From assembly GCA_031259845.1 (NCBI GenBank), contig JAIRKZ010000160.1:35571-99570 (forward strand): DNA of 64,000 nt, written 5' to 3'. Below, piece after piece: positions 21,122 to 32,568 of the stretch. Positions within the stretch are counted from its first letter, which is position 1; every line of letters starts with the position of its first letter. The position numbers and the translations under genes are program-made. Under the pieces are notes generated by a model. It had not been told where the DNA came from, did not search any database, and saw only the letters and a program-made list of their open reading frames with translations. The stretch is from Tannerellaceae bacterium. Its GTDB lineage: Bacteria; Bacteroidota; Bacteroidia; Bacteroidales; Tannerellaceae.

Positions 21122-22780
21122 TTAATTATTACTGTCTTTATCCCTTATTTCGATGCGACGGATTTTGCCGCTGATGGTTTTTGGAAGTTCGGTTACAAAT
21201 TCTATTATACGAGGATATTTATAAGGGGCGGTTACTTTCTTTACGTGCTGCTGGATTTCTTTTACCAGCTCTTCGTCCGCTTTATCCTTATATTCTTTTG
21301 AAAGGACGATGGTTGCTTTCACCACTTGTCCGCGTACTTCGTCAGGGACGCCGGTGATTGCACATTCCACAACGGCAGGATGCGTCATCAGCGCACTTTC
21401 CACTTCAAAAGGGCCAATTCTGTAACCGGAGCTTTTTATTACATCATCTATCCGGCCAACAAACCAGAAGTATCCATCTTCGTCTCTCCAGGCTACATCG
21501 CCGGTAAAATAGATTCCATCGTGGCAGGTTTGTTGGGTTAGTTCCGGGTCGCGGTAATATTCCTTGAATAATCCCAAGGGCTTTCCTTTATCGTACCTTA
21601 CTGCTATTTCGCCTTGTTCTCCATCTTCGGCGGGAGTTCCGTCCATGCGGAGTAAATCTACATCGTACTGAGGATTTGCTTTCCCCATGGAGCCGGGTTT
21701 AGGCGCTGTCCAGGGGAAGGTACAGACGGTGAGCGTCGTTTCCGTTTGTCCGAAACCTTCCATGAGCTTGATACCGGTCAGCTCGCGAAAGGTATTAAAG
21801 ACGGTTGGATTTAACGCTTCTCCGGCAATGGTACAATATTCGAGAGACGACAAATCGTATTTGGCGAGGTCTTCGCGGATAAGAAAACGGAAGATCGTTG
21901 GTGGGGCGCACAGGGAAGTAATACGATAATCCTGTATCATCTGAAGCATATCGGCAGGATTAAATTTTTCATGGTCGTACACAAAAACGGTTGCCCCGGC
22001 AATCCATTGCCCGTATAATTTACCCCAGACGGCTTTCCCCCATCCGGTATCGGCTATGGTAAGATGGAGGCTCCCTTCGTGTAAATTGTGCCAATAACTC
22101 CCTGTTGATATATGGGCTAAGGGATATGTAAAATCGTGCGCCACCATCTTGGGATTACCTGTCGTTCCAGACGTGAAGTACATTAACGAAATATCGCCGT
22201 TTGCATTTCGTTCGGACGGCCTAACGAACGCCGGAGCGCTTTCGATTCCTTTATGGAAATCCTTGAATCCATGTGGAATAACCGGTCCGATAGATGCTAA
22301 TTCCTTAACGGAAGGGGATTCGGGCATAGCGTCTAAAACATGTTGCAGAATAATTTCTTCACCTGCACACAAAACCATTTTGATGTCGGCGGCATTGTTG
22401 CGGTAAACAATATCTTTCTTCGTCAGCAGGTGAGTAGCAGGGATGGCTACGGCGCCTAATTTATGCAAGGCAACGATAGAAAACCAAAATTCATACCTCC
22501 GTTTGAGAATAAGCATCACCTTATCACCATGGCCGATTCCAAGCGATTGAAAATAGGCTGCCGTACGGTCGGAATACGTTTTCATTTCCTCAAACGTGAA
22601 ATCAATATGTTCGCCCCGGTCGTTTGTCCAGCAAATGGCTTTTTTAGCGGGTTGTTCTTTTGCCCAAACATCTACGACATCATAACCGAAATTGAAATTT
22701 TCGGGAATGTTCACCTTGAAATTCTCTGCGAAGTCGTCTTGAGACTCGAAAGTCGTCTTATTTAAAAATCGTTCTAACAT
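21122..22780 (-). CDS. AMP-binding acyl-CoA synthetase (ACSM-like)
   Basis: 552 aa; MYFTSGTTGNPKMVAHD, GFGQTE, YFTGDVAWRDEDGYFWFVGRIDDVIKSSGYRIGPFEVES, PKTISGKIRR. Confidence 0.92.
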   Translation of the reverse strand: MLERFLNKTTFESQDDFAENFKVNIPENFNFGYDVVDVWAKEQPAKKAICWTNDRGEHIDFTFEEMKTYSDRTAAYFQSLGIGHGDKVMLILKRRYEFWFSIVALHKLGAVAIPATHLLTKKDIVYRNNAADIKMVLCAGEEIILQHVLDAMPESPSVKELASIGPVIPHGFKDFHKGIESAPAFVRPSERNANGDISLMYFTSGTTGNPKMVAHDFTYPLAHISTGSYWHNLHEGSLHLTIADTGWGKAVWGKLYGQWIAGATVFVYDHEKFNPADMLQMIQDYRITSLCAPPTIFRFLIREDLAKYDLSSLEYCTIAGEALNPTVFNTFRELTGIKLMEGFGQTETTLTVCTFPWTAPKPGSMGKANPQYDVDLLRMDGTPAEDGEQGEIAVRYDKGKPLGLFKEYYRDPELTQQTCHDGIYFTGDVAWRDEDGYFWFVGRIDDVIKSSGYRIGPFEVESALMTHPAVVECAITGVPDEVRGQVVKATIVLSKEYKDKADEELVKEIQQHVKKVTAPYKYPRIIEFVTELPKTISGKIRRIEIRDKDSNN

Positions 22781-22789
22781 TGCTTTCTT

Positions 22790-23344
22790 TTATAGTATAA
22801 TTGCCAGGAATCTTACTTTTTCGCCGTCGAGGGCTTTCATGCCGTGTGGGAGGCCGGAATTGAAGTATACGCTGTCTCCTTCTTCCAGTATGAGGTCTTT
22901 TCCGTTAATCCGGAAAAGCATACGCCCTTTGAGGATAAGATTAAATTCTTGTCCTGCATGTTCATTCAGATAGACGGGTTCGTCGTCCGGTTTGGGATGT
23001 ACCGTAACTAAAAAGGGGTCTGCTTTTCGTTGTGTGAATCCGGCGGCAAGCGACTGGTATTTGTATGCCTTGGTTCGTTCTACGGCAATCCCTTTTCCTT
23101 TGCGCGTAACAAAATAACTGTTCATCTTAGGCTCGTCTCCAAACATTAATGCAGTTAATTCGATACCGAAAGCTTGTGAAATCTGATGCAAGATGCTTAC
23201 CGAAATATCTACTGTTCCGCTTTCGATCTTCAGGTATTCATCGGTTGTCAGGTTACATGCGTTGCCCATTTCTTCGGGCGTAATCTCCAAAGCATCGCGC
23301 AGGCCGGCCAAACGCTCCGCTATTTGTTTGATTTGCTCATTCAT
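22790..23344 (-). CDS. XRE-family HTH plus cupin transcriptional regulator
   Basis: ORF 22790..23404, likely start MNEQIKQ at 23344; N-terminal HTH, C-terminal cupin (LNEHAGQEFNLILKGRMLF...LEEGDSVYFNSGLPHGMKAL). Confidence 0.9.
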   Translation of the reverse strand: MNEQIKQIAERLAGLRDALEITPEEMGNACNLTTDEYLKIESGTVDISVSILHQISQAFGIELTALMFGDEPKMNSYFVTRKGKGIAVERTKAYKYQSLAAGFTQRKADPFLVTVHPKPDDEPVYLNEHAGQEFNLILKGRMLFRINGKDLILEEGDSVYFNSGLPHGMKALDGEKVRFLAIIL

Positions 23345-23647
23345 CTGATAAAATTTTAATATAGAGCGCCAAAGATAAAAATAAAAAGTATAAAGTATTG
23401 GCAATTGGCTTCATATTTGTTACTAATTTGATATAATTCGTATTAATTTGATTCTTTAACCAATTCATCCGAACTGTTATAACACCGTACTTAAAACATC
23501 AAATTACAGGATAAAAAATGAAATCTGCACCCGATGTCAAAAAGATTAATATTCGTTTATCAATCTATTAACGCTTCAGTCCGTTGAACGTTTTTCGTCA
23601 TTAATAAGATGAACAGACAAATCATCAAAAACATATACCGGAAGGAA

Positions 23648-25315
23648 TCAGCTTAACCCTTCTACGAAGCCGTTTACAATATCAATCTGTTTTGCCTGCG
23701 GTTCTTTGGGAAGCCCCGGCATGCGCATAATTTCTCCCATGATAACGACAATCATTCCTGCACCATTATTAATAACCACATCACGTACTTTGAGTTCGAA
23801 ATTTTTTGCCAAGCCATAGGCTTTCGGGTCGGAAGAAAAAGAATATTGTGTTTTAGCTATACAGATAGGGTAGTTTGTTATTCCCAAACTTTCAATCTGG
23901 CGAAGTTTTTTCTCGGCCAACGTTGTATAAACCACCGAAGAGGCGCCATAAATACCTTCCGTCACTTTCTTAATTTTATCACGAACAGAATCGGTATCTT
24001 CATACATATAGTTTAAAGGAGCCGACGGATTATTTTCAACCGTATCAACTACTAACCGGGCTAAATCGACGCCACCGTGGCCTCCATCGGCAAATACGGT
24101 ATTTACGGCAAAGCCTACGCCTTTATGTTTGCAGTATGCGGCTACTTTCGTTACTTCTTCATCTATATCGGCGGCAAAGCGGTTGAAGGTAACCACTACC
24201 CGTTGCCCAAACTTTTGCATGTTATCGATATGTTTGTCGAGATTAGCCAAACCGTTTTCGATTCCTTGTATATTGGGTTCCTTAATTTGATTTTCGGGCA
24301 CTCCGCCGTGCATCTTCAGGCTTTGGGCTGTTACAACAATTACAGTGAGCTTTGGTTGTAACCCGGCTTTCCGGCATTTGATGTCGAAAAATTTTTCTGC
24401 TCCCAAGTCGGCGCCGAATCCTGCTTCGGTCACCACGTATTCGCCAAAGGTCAGCGCCATTTTTGTCGCCACTACAGAATTGCAACCATGCGCAATATTG
24501 GCAAAAGGGCCTCCATGTATAAAAGCGGCTGTATTTTCGGTAGTCTGAACCAAGTTCGGCAATAAAGCGTCTTTCAGTAAAACGGTAATGGCTCCGGCAA
24601 CGCCCAAGTCGTTCACCCTGAAAGGGCGGTCATCGTTCGTATAGCCAAGCAGGATGTTTCCTATGCGGTGTTTTAAGTCGTCTATATCGGAAGCCAAACA
24701 GAGAATGGCCATGATCTCGGATGCCGGCGTAATGTCAAATCCTGTTTCGGCAGGAACTCCATTTGCCGAACCTCCCAACCCGGAAACGATATAGCGCAAG
24801 CTACGGTCGTTGACATCGAGTACACGCTTCCATTTTATTTCTTTTAATCCTTCGCAGGTATTGCGTGTTTGATAAATGTAGTTATCAAGCAAGGCGCTTA
24901 TCATATTGTGTGCAGACGTTACCGCATGAAAATCTCCCGTAAAATGCAGATTAATATTCTCCATCGGCAATACCTGGGAGTATCCTCCTCCCGCCGCTCC
25001 TCCCTTCATTCCGAAACAAGGGCCTAAAGACGGTTCGCGCAGCGCTACAATTGCTTTTTCACCTATTTTATTTAATCCGAGCGTTAAACCTATCGATACG
25101 GTTGTTTTTCCTATTCCCGCTTTTGTGGGAGTAATGGCTGTAACAAGTATCAGATTATGCTTGTTCACTTTCTCCTCGTCTATTAGCGATAACGGAACTT
25201 TAGCCATATACCGGCCATAGTTTTGAACGTCTGCACGCGGAATCCCTATTCCTTCTGCTACATTTTTAATTTTCTTCAACTCGATTTCGCGCGCTATTTC
25301 AATATCAGTTTTCAT
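23648..25315 (-). CDS. fhs: Formate--tetrahydrofolate ligase
   Basis: ORF 23648..25348, start MKTDIEIA at 25315; [39 protein letters not shown]. Confidence 0.97.
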   Translation of the reverse strand: MKTDIEIAREIELKKIKNVAEGIGIPRADVQNYGRYMAKVPLSLIDEEKVNKHNLILVTAITPTKAGIGKTTVSIGLTLGLNKIGEKAIVALREPSLGPCFGMKGGAAGGGYSQVLPMENINLHFTGDFHAVTSAHNMISALLDNYIYQTRNTCEGLKEIKWKRVLDVNDRSLRYIVSGLGGSANGVPAETGFDITPASEIMAILCLASDIDDLKHRIGNILLGYTNDDRPFRVNDLGVAGAITVLLKDALLPNLVQTTENTAAFIHGGPFANIAHGCNSVVATKMALTFGEYVVTEAGFGADLGAEKFFDIKCRKAGLQPKLTVIVVTAQSLKMHGGVPENQIKEPNIQGIENGLANLDKHIDNMQKFGQRVVVTFNRFAADIDEEVTKVAAYCKHKGVGFAVNTVFADGGHGGVDLARLVVDTVENNPSAPLNYMYEDTDSVRDKIKKVTEGIYGASSVVYTTLAEKKLRQIESLGITNYPICIAKTQYSFSSDPKAYGLAKNFELKVRDVVINNGAGMIVVIMGEIMRMPGLPKEPQAKQIDIVNGFVEGLS

Positions 25316-25553
25316 AACGATACAATTTTGTGTTTTTCTTGACAACAAAGTAAAGCATAAAATTGATTCCCTGCAGAATAATCGAAATCAATATTTTTTA
25401 TGACGTAATAGCCATCCGGTAATTCTTCCTGAATATTACCGTTATATAAAACCACAAAAACCGGTTATAACAGAAAACCTTTCGTATCAGAACTATGTTA
25501 TTCCTATAATAAAGTTATATTTGTACTGTTTTCTTATTAGATATGATTCCCTT

Positions 25554-26489
25554 ATGCGATTAATTTGTAAGACCATCAGCCTTATCTTTATGATGACCAT
25601 TACGGATTGTTTATATGCTGAAAGCCAAAATACATCATTAACTTATCAGAAATATATCAATACGTATAGCAGTTTGGCTGTTAAAAAACAAAAGGAGTTT
25701 GGAATACCTGCCAGTATTACGTTAGCTCAGGGTTTGTTAGAATCCGGGGCCGGACAAAGTATGCTGGCTAAAAATGCAAACAATCACTTTGGCATTAAAT
25801 GCCATGATTGGAGAGGGGCCACCATCTATCATAGTGATAACAAGGAAAAAGAATGTTTCCGTAAATACGTCCATGCGGAAGAATCATATAGCGACCATTC
25901 ACGGTTTCTGAAAGAACGCCCGCATTATGCAGAATTATTCAAACTCAATATCAGAGACTACAAAAGCTGGGCTAAAGGGCTGCAAAAGTGTGGTTATGCA
26001 ACAGACAAAACATACGCCGATAAACTGATTAAACTAATAGAAACGTACGAACTATATCGTTTCGATTTAAGCGCCGGCAATGAAAAGGCGCCAGTAAAGA
26101 AACCGGCATCACCTCCCAAAAAGAAAGAACCGTCCAAAACGCTTATCCGGCGCCGGCTTATACAAACGATGTATGGCATTCTTTGTGTATACGCAGAAAA
26201 CAATGATACATTTTATAAAATAGCAGCGGAAACAAACACGAAGGCAGAAAACCTGATAAGCTTCAATGAAGCGCCCGGAGATTATCCTTTGCAAAGAGGA
26301 GACATTGTTTATCTCGACAAGAAAAAGAAAAAAGCAGGTAAACCTTACTATGACCACGTTGTGAAGAAAGGAGAATCCATGCACTCCATTTCCCAGAAAT
26401 ATGGTATTCAGGTAAAGAGTTTATACAAACTCAACAAGAAGAAAGAGAATTATATACCCATAGAGGGCGATGTATTAAAACTCAGATAA
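25554..26489 (+). CDS. Secreted glucosaminidase-domain protein with C-terminal LysM repeats
   Basis: PASITLAQGLLESGAGQSMLAKNANNHFGIKCHDW glucosaminidase motif; two LysM-like segments (YKIAAETNTKAENLISFNE, VKKGESMHSISQKYGIQVKSLYKLN). Confidence 0.9.
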   Translation: MRLICKTISLIFMMTITDCLYAESQNTSLTYQKYINTYSSLAVKKQKEFGIPASITLAQGLLESGAGQSMLAKNANNHFGIKCHDWRGATIYHSDNKEKECFRKYVHAEESYSDHSRFLKERPHYAELFKLNIRDYKSWAKGLQKCGYATDKTYADKLIKLIETYELYRFDLSAGNEKAPVKKPASPPKKKEPSKTLIRRRLIQTMYGILCVYAENNDTFYKIAAETNTKAENLISFNEAPGDYPLQRGDIVYLDKKKKKAGKPYYDHVVKKGESMHSISQKYGIQVKSLYKLNKKKENYIPIEGDVLKLR

Positions 26490-26878
26490 AAAGATGATTG
26501 AATAAAATTTAAAACAGCTTTTCTATTTTTCTATTGTCAAATAAATAACAAAAACTATAGATTGGATGCGGCATTAAAAAACACAATACAAATTCTGTCT
26601 ACAACGCATATTTGCACTATTTACAAAAGACATAAGTTATGAAAGTAAATCATATACTTTTTATTTATAGAATCAAAGGGGCTTCAAAAAATATTATATC
26701 TCCTTCCAGAAAAGAATTACAATAGTTTTGTAAAAGAAAATAATACCTCCACAAAACTATCATAATTTTTTAATCCTTAATTCACCCACCCCCTAAGAAG
26801 AGGTGGGTTAGGGTAGATAGCGGGATAGTTTGGGGTTGATAATATTTCTATTTAGGCGGCTAATCATGATAAAAACAC

Positions 26879-26886
26879 TACCTTTG
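26879..26886 (+). promoter_or_regulatory. Bacteroidetes-type -7 element (TAnnTTTG) upstream of purM
   Basis: TACCTTTG 18 nt before the ATG at 26905; no clear -33 element. Confidence 0.45.
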
Positions 26887-26904
26887 CAGACCAAATTTAT
26901 ATAA

Positions 26905-28074
26905 ATGAGCGACCAACGTTATAATCAGCGGGGTGTATCGGCTTCAAAAGAAGAGGTACACAGCGCAATAAAAAATATAGACAAAGGAATATTTCCTAAG
27001 GCTTTTTGCAAAATTATACCTGATATATTAGGAGGCAACCCGGCTTATTGCAATATTATGCATGCCGACGGCGCAGGCACAAAGTCATCATTAGCTTATA
27101 TGTACTGGAAAGAAACGGGCGACTTGTCCGTTTGGAAAGGAATCGCCCAAGACGCCCTTATCATGAACATCGACGATTTACTTTGTGTGGGCGCTATTGA
27201 CAATATCCTTGTATCTTCTACAATAGGCCGGAATAAATGGCTGATTCCGGGAGAAGTTATTTCAGCTATTATAAACGGTACGGACGAACTTCTATCCGAA
27301 TTACGCGGAATGGGAGTGGGTTGTTACGCTACCGGCGGTGAAACGGCAGACGTGGGCGATTTAGTACGTACAATTATTGTAGACAGTACGGTTGCCTGCC
27401 GGATGAAACGTTCGGATGTAATAGACAACAGCCGGATAAAAGGAGGCGACGTTATCGTTGGGCTGGCTTCTTACGGACAGGCGACCTACGAAAAATCGTA
27501 CAACGGAGGTATGGGAAGCAACGGGCTCACATCTGCCCGCCATGATGTATTTGCCCATTACTTAGCTTCAAAATACCCGGAAAGTTACGATGCGGCTGTT
27601 TCGCCGGATCTTGTATATGCCGGAAAACTCAGACTTACAGACGAAATAGAGGCGTTGGGTGTCGATGCCGGAAAATTAGTGCTCTCCCCTACCCGCACCT
27701 ACGCCCCGGTGGTAAAAGTATTATTGGATAAACTTCGCCCGGAGATTCATGGTATGGTACATTGTTCGGGAGGGGCTCAAACCAAAGTGATGCACTTTGT
27801 GGAAAATAAGAAAGTTGTTAAAGACAATCTGTTCCCTGTCCCTCCTCTTTTCCGTATCATACAGGAACAAAGTAATACGGATTGGAAAGAGATGTACAAA
27901 GTATTCAATATGGGGCACCGTATGGAAATATACCTGTCGCCCGAACACGCTGATGAAGCCATTCGCATAAGCCAACATTTCGGTATTGATGCGCAAATCG
28001 TTGGCTTTGTTGAAGATGCTGATAAAAACGAATTAATTATTGAAACCGAAAAAGGCCGTTTCATTTATAATTAA
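26905..28074 (+). CDS. purM: Phosphoribosylformylglycinamidine cyclo-ligase (AIR synthase)
   Basis: 389 aa; MHADGAGTKSSLAY, ALIMNIDDLLCVGA, GGETADVGDLVRTIIVDSTV. Confidence 0.85.
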   Translation: MSDQRYNQRGVSASKEEVHSAIKNIDKGIFPKAFCKIIPDILGGNPAYCNIMHADGAGTKSSLAYMYWKETGDLSVWKGIAQDALIMNIDDLLCVGAIDNILVSSTIGRNKWLIPGEVISAIINGTDELLSELRGMGVGCYATGGETADVGDLVRTIIVDSTVACRMKRSDVIDNSRIKGGDVIVGLASYGQATYEKSYNGGMGSNGLTSARHDVFAHYLASKYPESYDAAVSPDLVYAGKLRLTDEIEALGVDAGKLVLSPTRTYAPVVKVLLDKLRPEIHGMVHCSGGAQTKVMHFVENKKVVKDNLFPVPPLFRIIQEQSNTDWKEMYKVFNMGHRMEIYLSPEHADEAIRISQHFGIDAQIVGFVEDADKNELIIETEKGRFIYN

Positions 28075-28080
28075 TTAAGC

Positions 28081-29166
28081 ATGGCAGAAAGTAATTTACT
28101 AAGCAGGCTGGATGGATTGGTAAGCCGTTTTGAAGAGGTAGGCACATTAATTGCCGACCCGGCAGTGATAGCCGATATGAAACGGTTTGTCAGACTCAAT
28201 AAAGAATACCGCGATTTAGAAAAAATCGTTGCCACACGTACGGAATACGTAAACGTATTAAACGGAATACAGGAAGCAAAGATACTGTTGGATACCGAAC
28301 AAGACCCCGATATGCGGGATATGGCGCGCGAAGAACTGGAGGCTTGTAATTCACGTATCCCTTCGTTGGAAGAAGAAATCAAACTATTACTTGTCCCCGC
28401 AGATACGCAAGACGAAAAGAACGCTATTGTAGAGATACGAGGCGGCACAGGAGGGGATGAGGCAGCGATATTTGCCGGCGACCTTTACCGTATGTATGTA
28501 AAATACTGCGAAGGCAAAGGCTGGAAAGTAGAAGTTACCAGTTACACGGAAGGTACGTCGGGCGGTTTCAAGGAAATCATATTTACCGTAACAGGCGAAG
28601 GCGTATACGGGATATTAAAGTATGAATCGGGCGTACATCGCGTACAGCGTATCCCGCAAACCGAAACGCAAGGGCGGGTACATACGTCGGCCGCTACGGT
28701 TGCCGTATTGCCGGAAGCCGAAGAGTTCGACGTAGAAATCAAAGAATCGGACATACGTACGGATATATTCTGTGCATCCGGCCATGGAGGACAATCGGTT
28801 AATACTACCTATTCGGCGATTCGCCTGGTACATATTCCTACGGGTATAACCGTACAATGCCAGGATGAGAAATCGCAATTGAAGAATAAAGCAAAAGCAA
28901 TGGTTGAACTCCGTACCCGTATATATAATATGGAATATCAGAAATATTTAGATGAAATTGCATCTAAACGAAAGACAATGGTATCATCGGGCGACCGCTC
29001 GGCCAAGATACGCACCTATAATTATCCGCAGGGGCGCATTACAGACCATCGTATTAATTATACGATTTACAATCTTTCTGCGTTTATGGATGGAGATATA
29101 CAGGATTGTATTAATCATTTGACCGTGGCGGAGAATGCAGAACGGTTGAAAGAGTCGGAACTTTAA
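28081..29166 (+). CDS. prfA: Peptide chain release factor 1
   Basis: 361 aa; GHGGQSVNTTYSAIRLVHIPTGI, GVHRVQRIPQTETQGRVHTSAATVAVLPE. Confidence 0.97.
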   Translation: MAESNLLSRLDGLVSRFEEVGTLIADPAVIADMKRFVRLNKEYRDLEKIVATRTEYVNVLNGIQEAKILLDTEQDPDMRDMAREELEACNSRIPSLEEEIKLLLVPADTQDEKNAIVEIRGGTGGDEAAIFAGDLYRMYVKYCEGKGWKVEVTSYTEGTSGGFKEIIFTVTGEGVYGILKYESGVHRVQRIPQTETQGRVHTSAATVAVLPEAEEFDVEIKESDIRTDIFCASGHGGQSVNTTYSAIRLVHIPTGITVQCQDEKSQLKNKAKAMVELRTRIYNMEYQKYLDEIASKRKTMVSSGDRSAKIRTYNYPQGRITDHRINYTIYNLSAFMDGDIQDCINHLTVAENAERLKESEL

Positions 29167-29180
29167 ATTGAAACGCTAAT

Positions 29181-30023
29181 ATGGATAAACAGCAATTATT
29201 AGAGAACATCAAAAAGAAGCAATCGTTTCTTTGCATAGGGTTAGATACCGATATAAAAAAAATACCCCAACATTTAGCAGCAGATGAAGACCCTCTGTTT
29301 GCTTTTAATAAAGCAATCATAGACTGCACGGCTGACTACTGCGTTGCCTACAAACCAAATCTGGCTTTCTATGAAAGCTTAGGGGTAAAAGGAATAGGCT
29401 CTTTTGAAAAGACAGTAGCCTATATCCGTGAGAATTATCCCGACCAGTTCATCATTGCCGACGCCAAGCGGGGAGATATCGGCAATACCTCCGAGATGTA
29501 CGCCCGCTCTTTTTTCGACCACATGAAAGTGAATGCCGTAACGGTAGCGCCTTATATGGGAGAAGACAGCATTAAACCGTTCCTTATTTATCCCGGAAGC
29601 TGGGTTGTTTTGCTGGCGCTTACGTCCAACAAAGGTTCGCAGGATTTCCAGATGAAAGAAATGACGTCTGGCGAACGTTTATTCGAAACCGTCCTGAAGA
29701 AATCACAGGAATGGGCTACAGACGAACAAATGATGTACGTAGTGGGAGCCACGCGGGGGGAATTGTTCCTCGATGTTCGTAAATATGCCCCGAATCATTT
29801 CCTTTTAGTTCCCGGCGTTGGCGCACAAGGAGGCAGTTTAGCCGAGGTTGTTGCCTACGGGATGAACGCCCAATGCGGATTATTGGTAAACTCTTCCCGC
29901 GCCATTATTTATGCGGATAACAGTGTTCATTTTGCTGAGGCGGCAGGCCGCGAAGCTTATGTTATACAACAGGAAATGGCAGGTTATCTGCAAGATAAAG
30001 GAATTATTCATACGAAGTCATAG
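29181..30023 (+). CDS. pyrF: Orotidine 5'-phosphate decarboxylase
   Basis: 280 aa; [32 protein letters not shown]. Confidence 0.95.
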   Translation: MDKQQLLENIKKKQSFLCIGLDTDIKKIPQHLAADEDPLFAFNKAIIDCTADYCVAYKPNLAFYESLGVKGIGSFEKTVAYIRENYPDQFIIADAKRGDIGNTSEMYARSFFDHMKVNAVTVAPYMGEDSIKPFLIYPGSWVVLLALTSNKGSQDFQMKEMTSGERLFETVLKKSQEWATDEQMMYVVGATRGELFLDVRKYAPNHFLLVPGVGAQGGSLAEVVAYGMNAQCGLLVNSSRAIIYADNSVHFAEAAGREAYVIQQEMAGYLQDKGIIHTKS

Positions 30024-30117
30024 GGAAAATCAATATTTTTTTTCAACTTTGCACGTCATTTTGTGTTGTGCACGAATTAATACAATAATATATAATTATA
30101 TAAACTGTACGATTATA

Positions 30118-31167
30118 ATGGAGTTTACAGCTCAACAAATTGCAGGCTTTCTGAATGGAACAATCGAAGGTAACCCCAATACGAAAGTCACTACATTTTC
30201 CAAAATAGAAGACGGTAAGCCCGGTTCGCTGACTTTCCTGGCAAATCCCAAATACGAACATCACATCTATCATTCGGAAGCAAGTATCGTTCTGGTAAAT
30301 AACGACTTTATACCTTCCGCCCCTATAAAAGCCACGTTGGTGAAAGTAGCGAATGCCTATGCCTCATTAGCGATCCTTTTAGACAGGGTAGAGCAATCAA
30401 AAAAGAAAAAGGAAGGTATAGATTCTACCGCATTTATTGATGTATCCGCCCATATCGGGAACAATTGTTACGTAGGTAACTTTGCTTATATAGGCGAGAA
30501 TGTAAAAGTGGGAGCCCGTTGCAAAATATATCCCCACGTTTATATTGCAGATAACGTAAGCATAGGGGATGATTGTATTATCTATCCGCATGTAACTGTG
30601 TACGACGGATGTATTATCGGGAACAATTGTATCCTGCACGCCGGATCGGTAATCGGTTCCGACGGATTTGGTTTTGCGCCCGAAGGAGATAATTATAAGA
30701 AAATACCTCAATTGGGAAATGTGATATTGGAAGACGATATAGAAGTGGGCGCCAATACCACTATAGACCGCGCTGTAATGGATGCTACCATTATCCGCAA
30801 AGGAGTGAAGCTGGACAACCTGGTGCAAATCGCCCACAATGTAGAAGTAGGCGAACATACCGTTATGGCTGCACAGGTAGGTATCGCCGGTTCGGTTAAG
30901 ATAGGGAAACATTGCCAATTCGGAGGACAAGCCGGATTAGCCGGGCATATTCACATACAAGACAACGTTTCGGTCGGCGCACAGGCCGGCGTTATCGGCA
31001 ATATCGAAAGCGGACGCACCATCCTCGGAACTCCGGCTATCAATGCAAAATCATTTATGCGTTCGAGCGCTATATTCAGCCGCTTGCCGGATATATACCG
31101 TACGATCGGACAATTACAACGCGAGATAGAACAACTAAAGAGTGATATTAACAAAAAAGACAATTAA
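30118..31167 (+). CDS. lpxD: UDP-3-O-(3-hydroxymyristoyl)glucosamine N-acyltransferase
   Basis: ORF 29911..31167 re-started at [14 protein letters not shown]; left-handed beta-helix hexapeptides; [12 protein letters not shown]. Confidence 0.95.
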   Translation: MEFTAQQIAGFLNGTIEGNPNTKVTTFSKIEDGKPGSLTFLANPKYEHHIYHSEASIVLVNNDFIPSAPIKATLVKVANAYASLAILLDRVEQSKKKKEGIDSTAFIDVSAHIGNNCYVGNFAYIGENVKVGARCKIYPHVYIADNVSIGDDCIIYPHVTVYDGCIIGNNCILHAGSVIGSDGFGFAPEGDNYKKIPQLGNVILEDDIEVGANTTIDRAVMDATIIRKGVKLDNLVQIAHNVEVGEHTVMAAQVGIAGSVKIGKHCQFGGQAGLAGHIHIQDNVSVGAQAGVIGNIESGRTILGTPAINAKSFMRSSAIFSRLPDIYRTIGQLQREIEQLKSDINKKDN

Positions 31168-31172
31168 AATAT

Positions 31173-32558
31173 ATGCTTAAACAGAATACGCTTGCGAAAA
31201 GCTTTTCTATGCAAGGTAAAGGCTTGCACACCGGTTTGAACATCAACATTACCTTCCATCCCGCCCCGGATAATCACGGATATAAAATAAAACGGGTAGA
31301 CTTAGAAGACCAACCCATCATTGACGCTTTAGCCGAAAACGTAGTCAATACCCAGAGAGGCACGGTTGTTGCCAAAAAGGATGTACAGGTAAGCACTATC
31401 GAACATGCTATGGCTGCCCTATACGCTTCCGGGATAGATAATTGCCTGATAGAGGTAGACGCCCCGGAGTTTCCTATCCTCGACGGCAGTTCGCGCTTCT
31501 TCATTGAAGAAATAAACAAGGCGGGCATAACAGAGCAAAATACGCCTAAAGATTTCTACATCGTTAAACATAAAATAGAGGTAGCAGACGAACAGACGGG
31601 CTCTTCCTTAATTATACTCCCCGACGATAAATTCAGTATCAACGTATTGATATCTTTCGACTCCCCTGTCTTAAACAATCAATATGCAACACTTAATGAT
31701 ATAAGTGAATTTGCAACGGAAATGGCGGCTTCCCGTACATTTGTTTTCGTGCGCGAGGTGGAGGCTTTATTAAATAACAACCTGATAAAAGGGGGCGATT
31801 TAGACAACGCCATTGTTATTTACGACAAAGAAATGCCGGAAGAGGTATTAAAGAATTTGGCCAACGGCCTGAATATACCCTATAAAAGCATCCGGTCTTT
31901 AGGTTATATCAACAACCAGCCATTGGTGTACGACAACGAACCGGCGCGCCATAAATTAATTGATGTAATCGGCGATATAGCGCTGATAGGAAAGCCTGTC
32001 CGCGGTCGTATCATAGCTACCCGCCCGGGGCATAAAATCAACAACCAACTGGCCCGTTTAATCCGTAAGGATATCAAACAAAACGAAGTACAAGCTCCGG
32101 TATACGACCCGAATACACCTCCGGTTATGGACGTAAACCGTATTAAAGAGTTACTCCCCCACCGCTATCCCTTCTTATTGGTAGATAAGATTATCGATAC
32201 TGGCAGTAATTATATTGTGGGAATAAAGAATATAACGGTAAACGAGCCTTTCTTCCAGGGACATTTCCCACAGGAGCCTGTTATGCCGGGTGTTTTATTG
32301 GTAGAAGCTATGGCGCAGACCGGCGGTTTGCTGGTATTAAATTCGGTAGACGAACCCGAACGCTATTCTACTTATTTCATGAAAATAGACCAGGTGAAAT
32401 TCCGCCAGAAGGTAGTTCCCGGAGATACGATTATCCTGCGAATTGAATTAACTTCTCCTATCCGCAGGGGTATTGCTACAATGAAAGGATACGTTTTCGT
32501 AGGAGAGAAACTGGTTGTCGAAGCCGAACTCATGGCTCAGATTGTCAAAAATAAATAA
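31173..32558 (+). CDS. lpxC/fabZ: Bifunctional LpxC deacetylase / FabZ dehydratase fusion
   Basis: LpxC N-half (EHAMAALYASGIDNCLIEVDAPEFPILDGSS; RHKLIDVIGDIAL) and FabZ C-half (LPHRYPFLLVDKI, GHFPQEPVMPGVLLVEAMAQ). Confidence 0.96.
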   Translation: MLKQNTLAKSFSMQGKGLHTGLNINITFHPAPDNHGYKIKRVDLEDQPIIDALAENVVNTQRGTVVAKKDVQVSTIEHAMAALYASGIDNCLIEVDAPEFPILDGSSRFFIEEINKAGITEQNTPKDFYIVKHKIEVADEQTGSSLIILPDDKFSINVLISFDSPVLNNQYATLNDISEFATEMAASRTFVFVREVEALLNNNLIKGGDLDNAIVIYDKEMPEEVLKNLANGLNIPYKSIRSLGYINNQPLVYDNEPARHKLIDVIGDIALIGKPVRGRIIATRPGHKINNQLARLIRKDIKQNEVQAPVYDPNTPPVMDVNRIKELLPHRYPFLLVDKIIDTGSNYIVGIKNITVNEPFFQGHFPQEPVMPGVLLVEAMAQTGGLLVLNSVDEPERYSTYFMKIDQVKFRQKVVPGDTIILRIELTSPIRRGIATMKGYVFVGEKLVVEAELMAQIVKNK

Positions 32559-32568
32559 ATCTACAAAT

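Noticed and set aside
26784-26808. ACCCACC...GGTGGGT hairpin as a terminator for the LysM/glucosaminidase gene
   Set aside because: No U-tract follows and it lies about 300 nt past the stop; too weak to list as a feature.
31173-32558. LpxC-FabZ fusion as a novel bifunctional enzyme
   Set aside because: This fusion is well established across Bacteroidetes.
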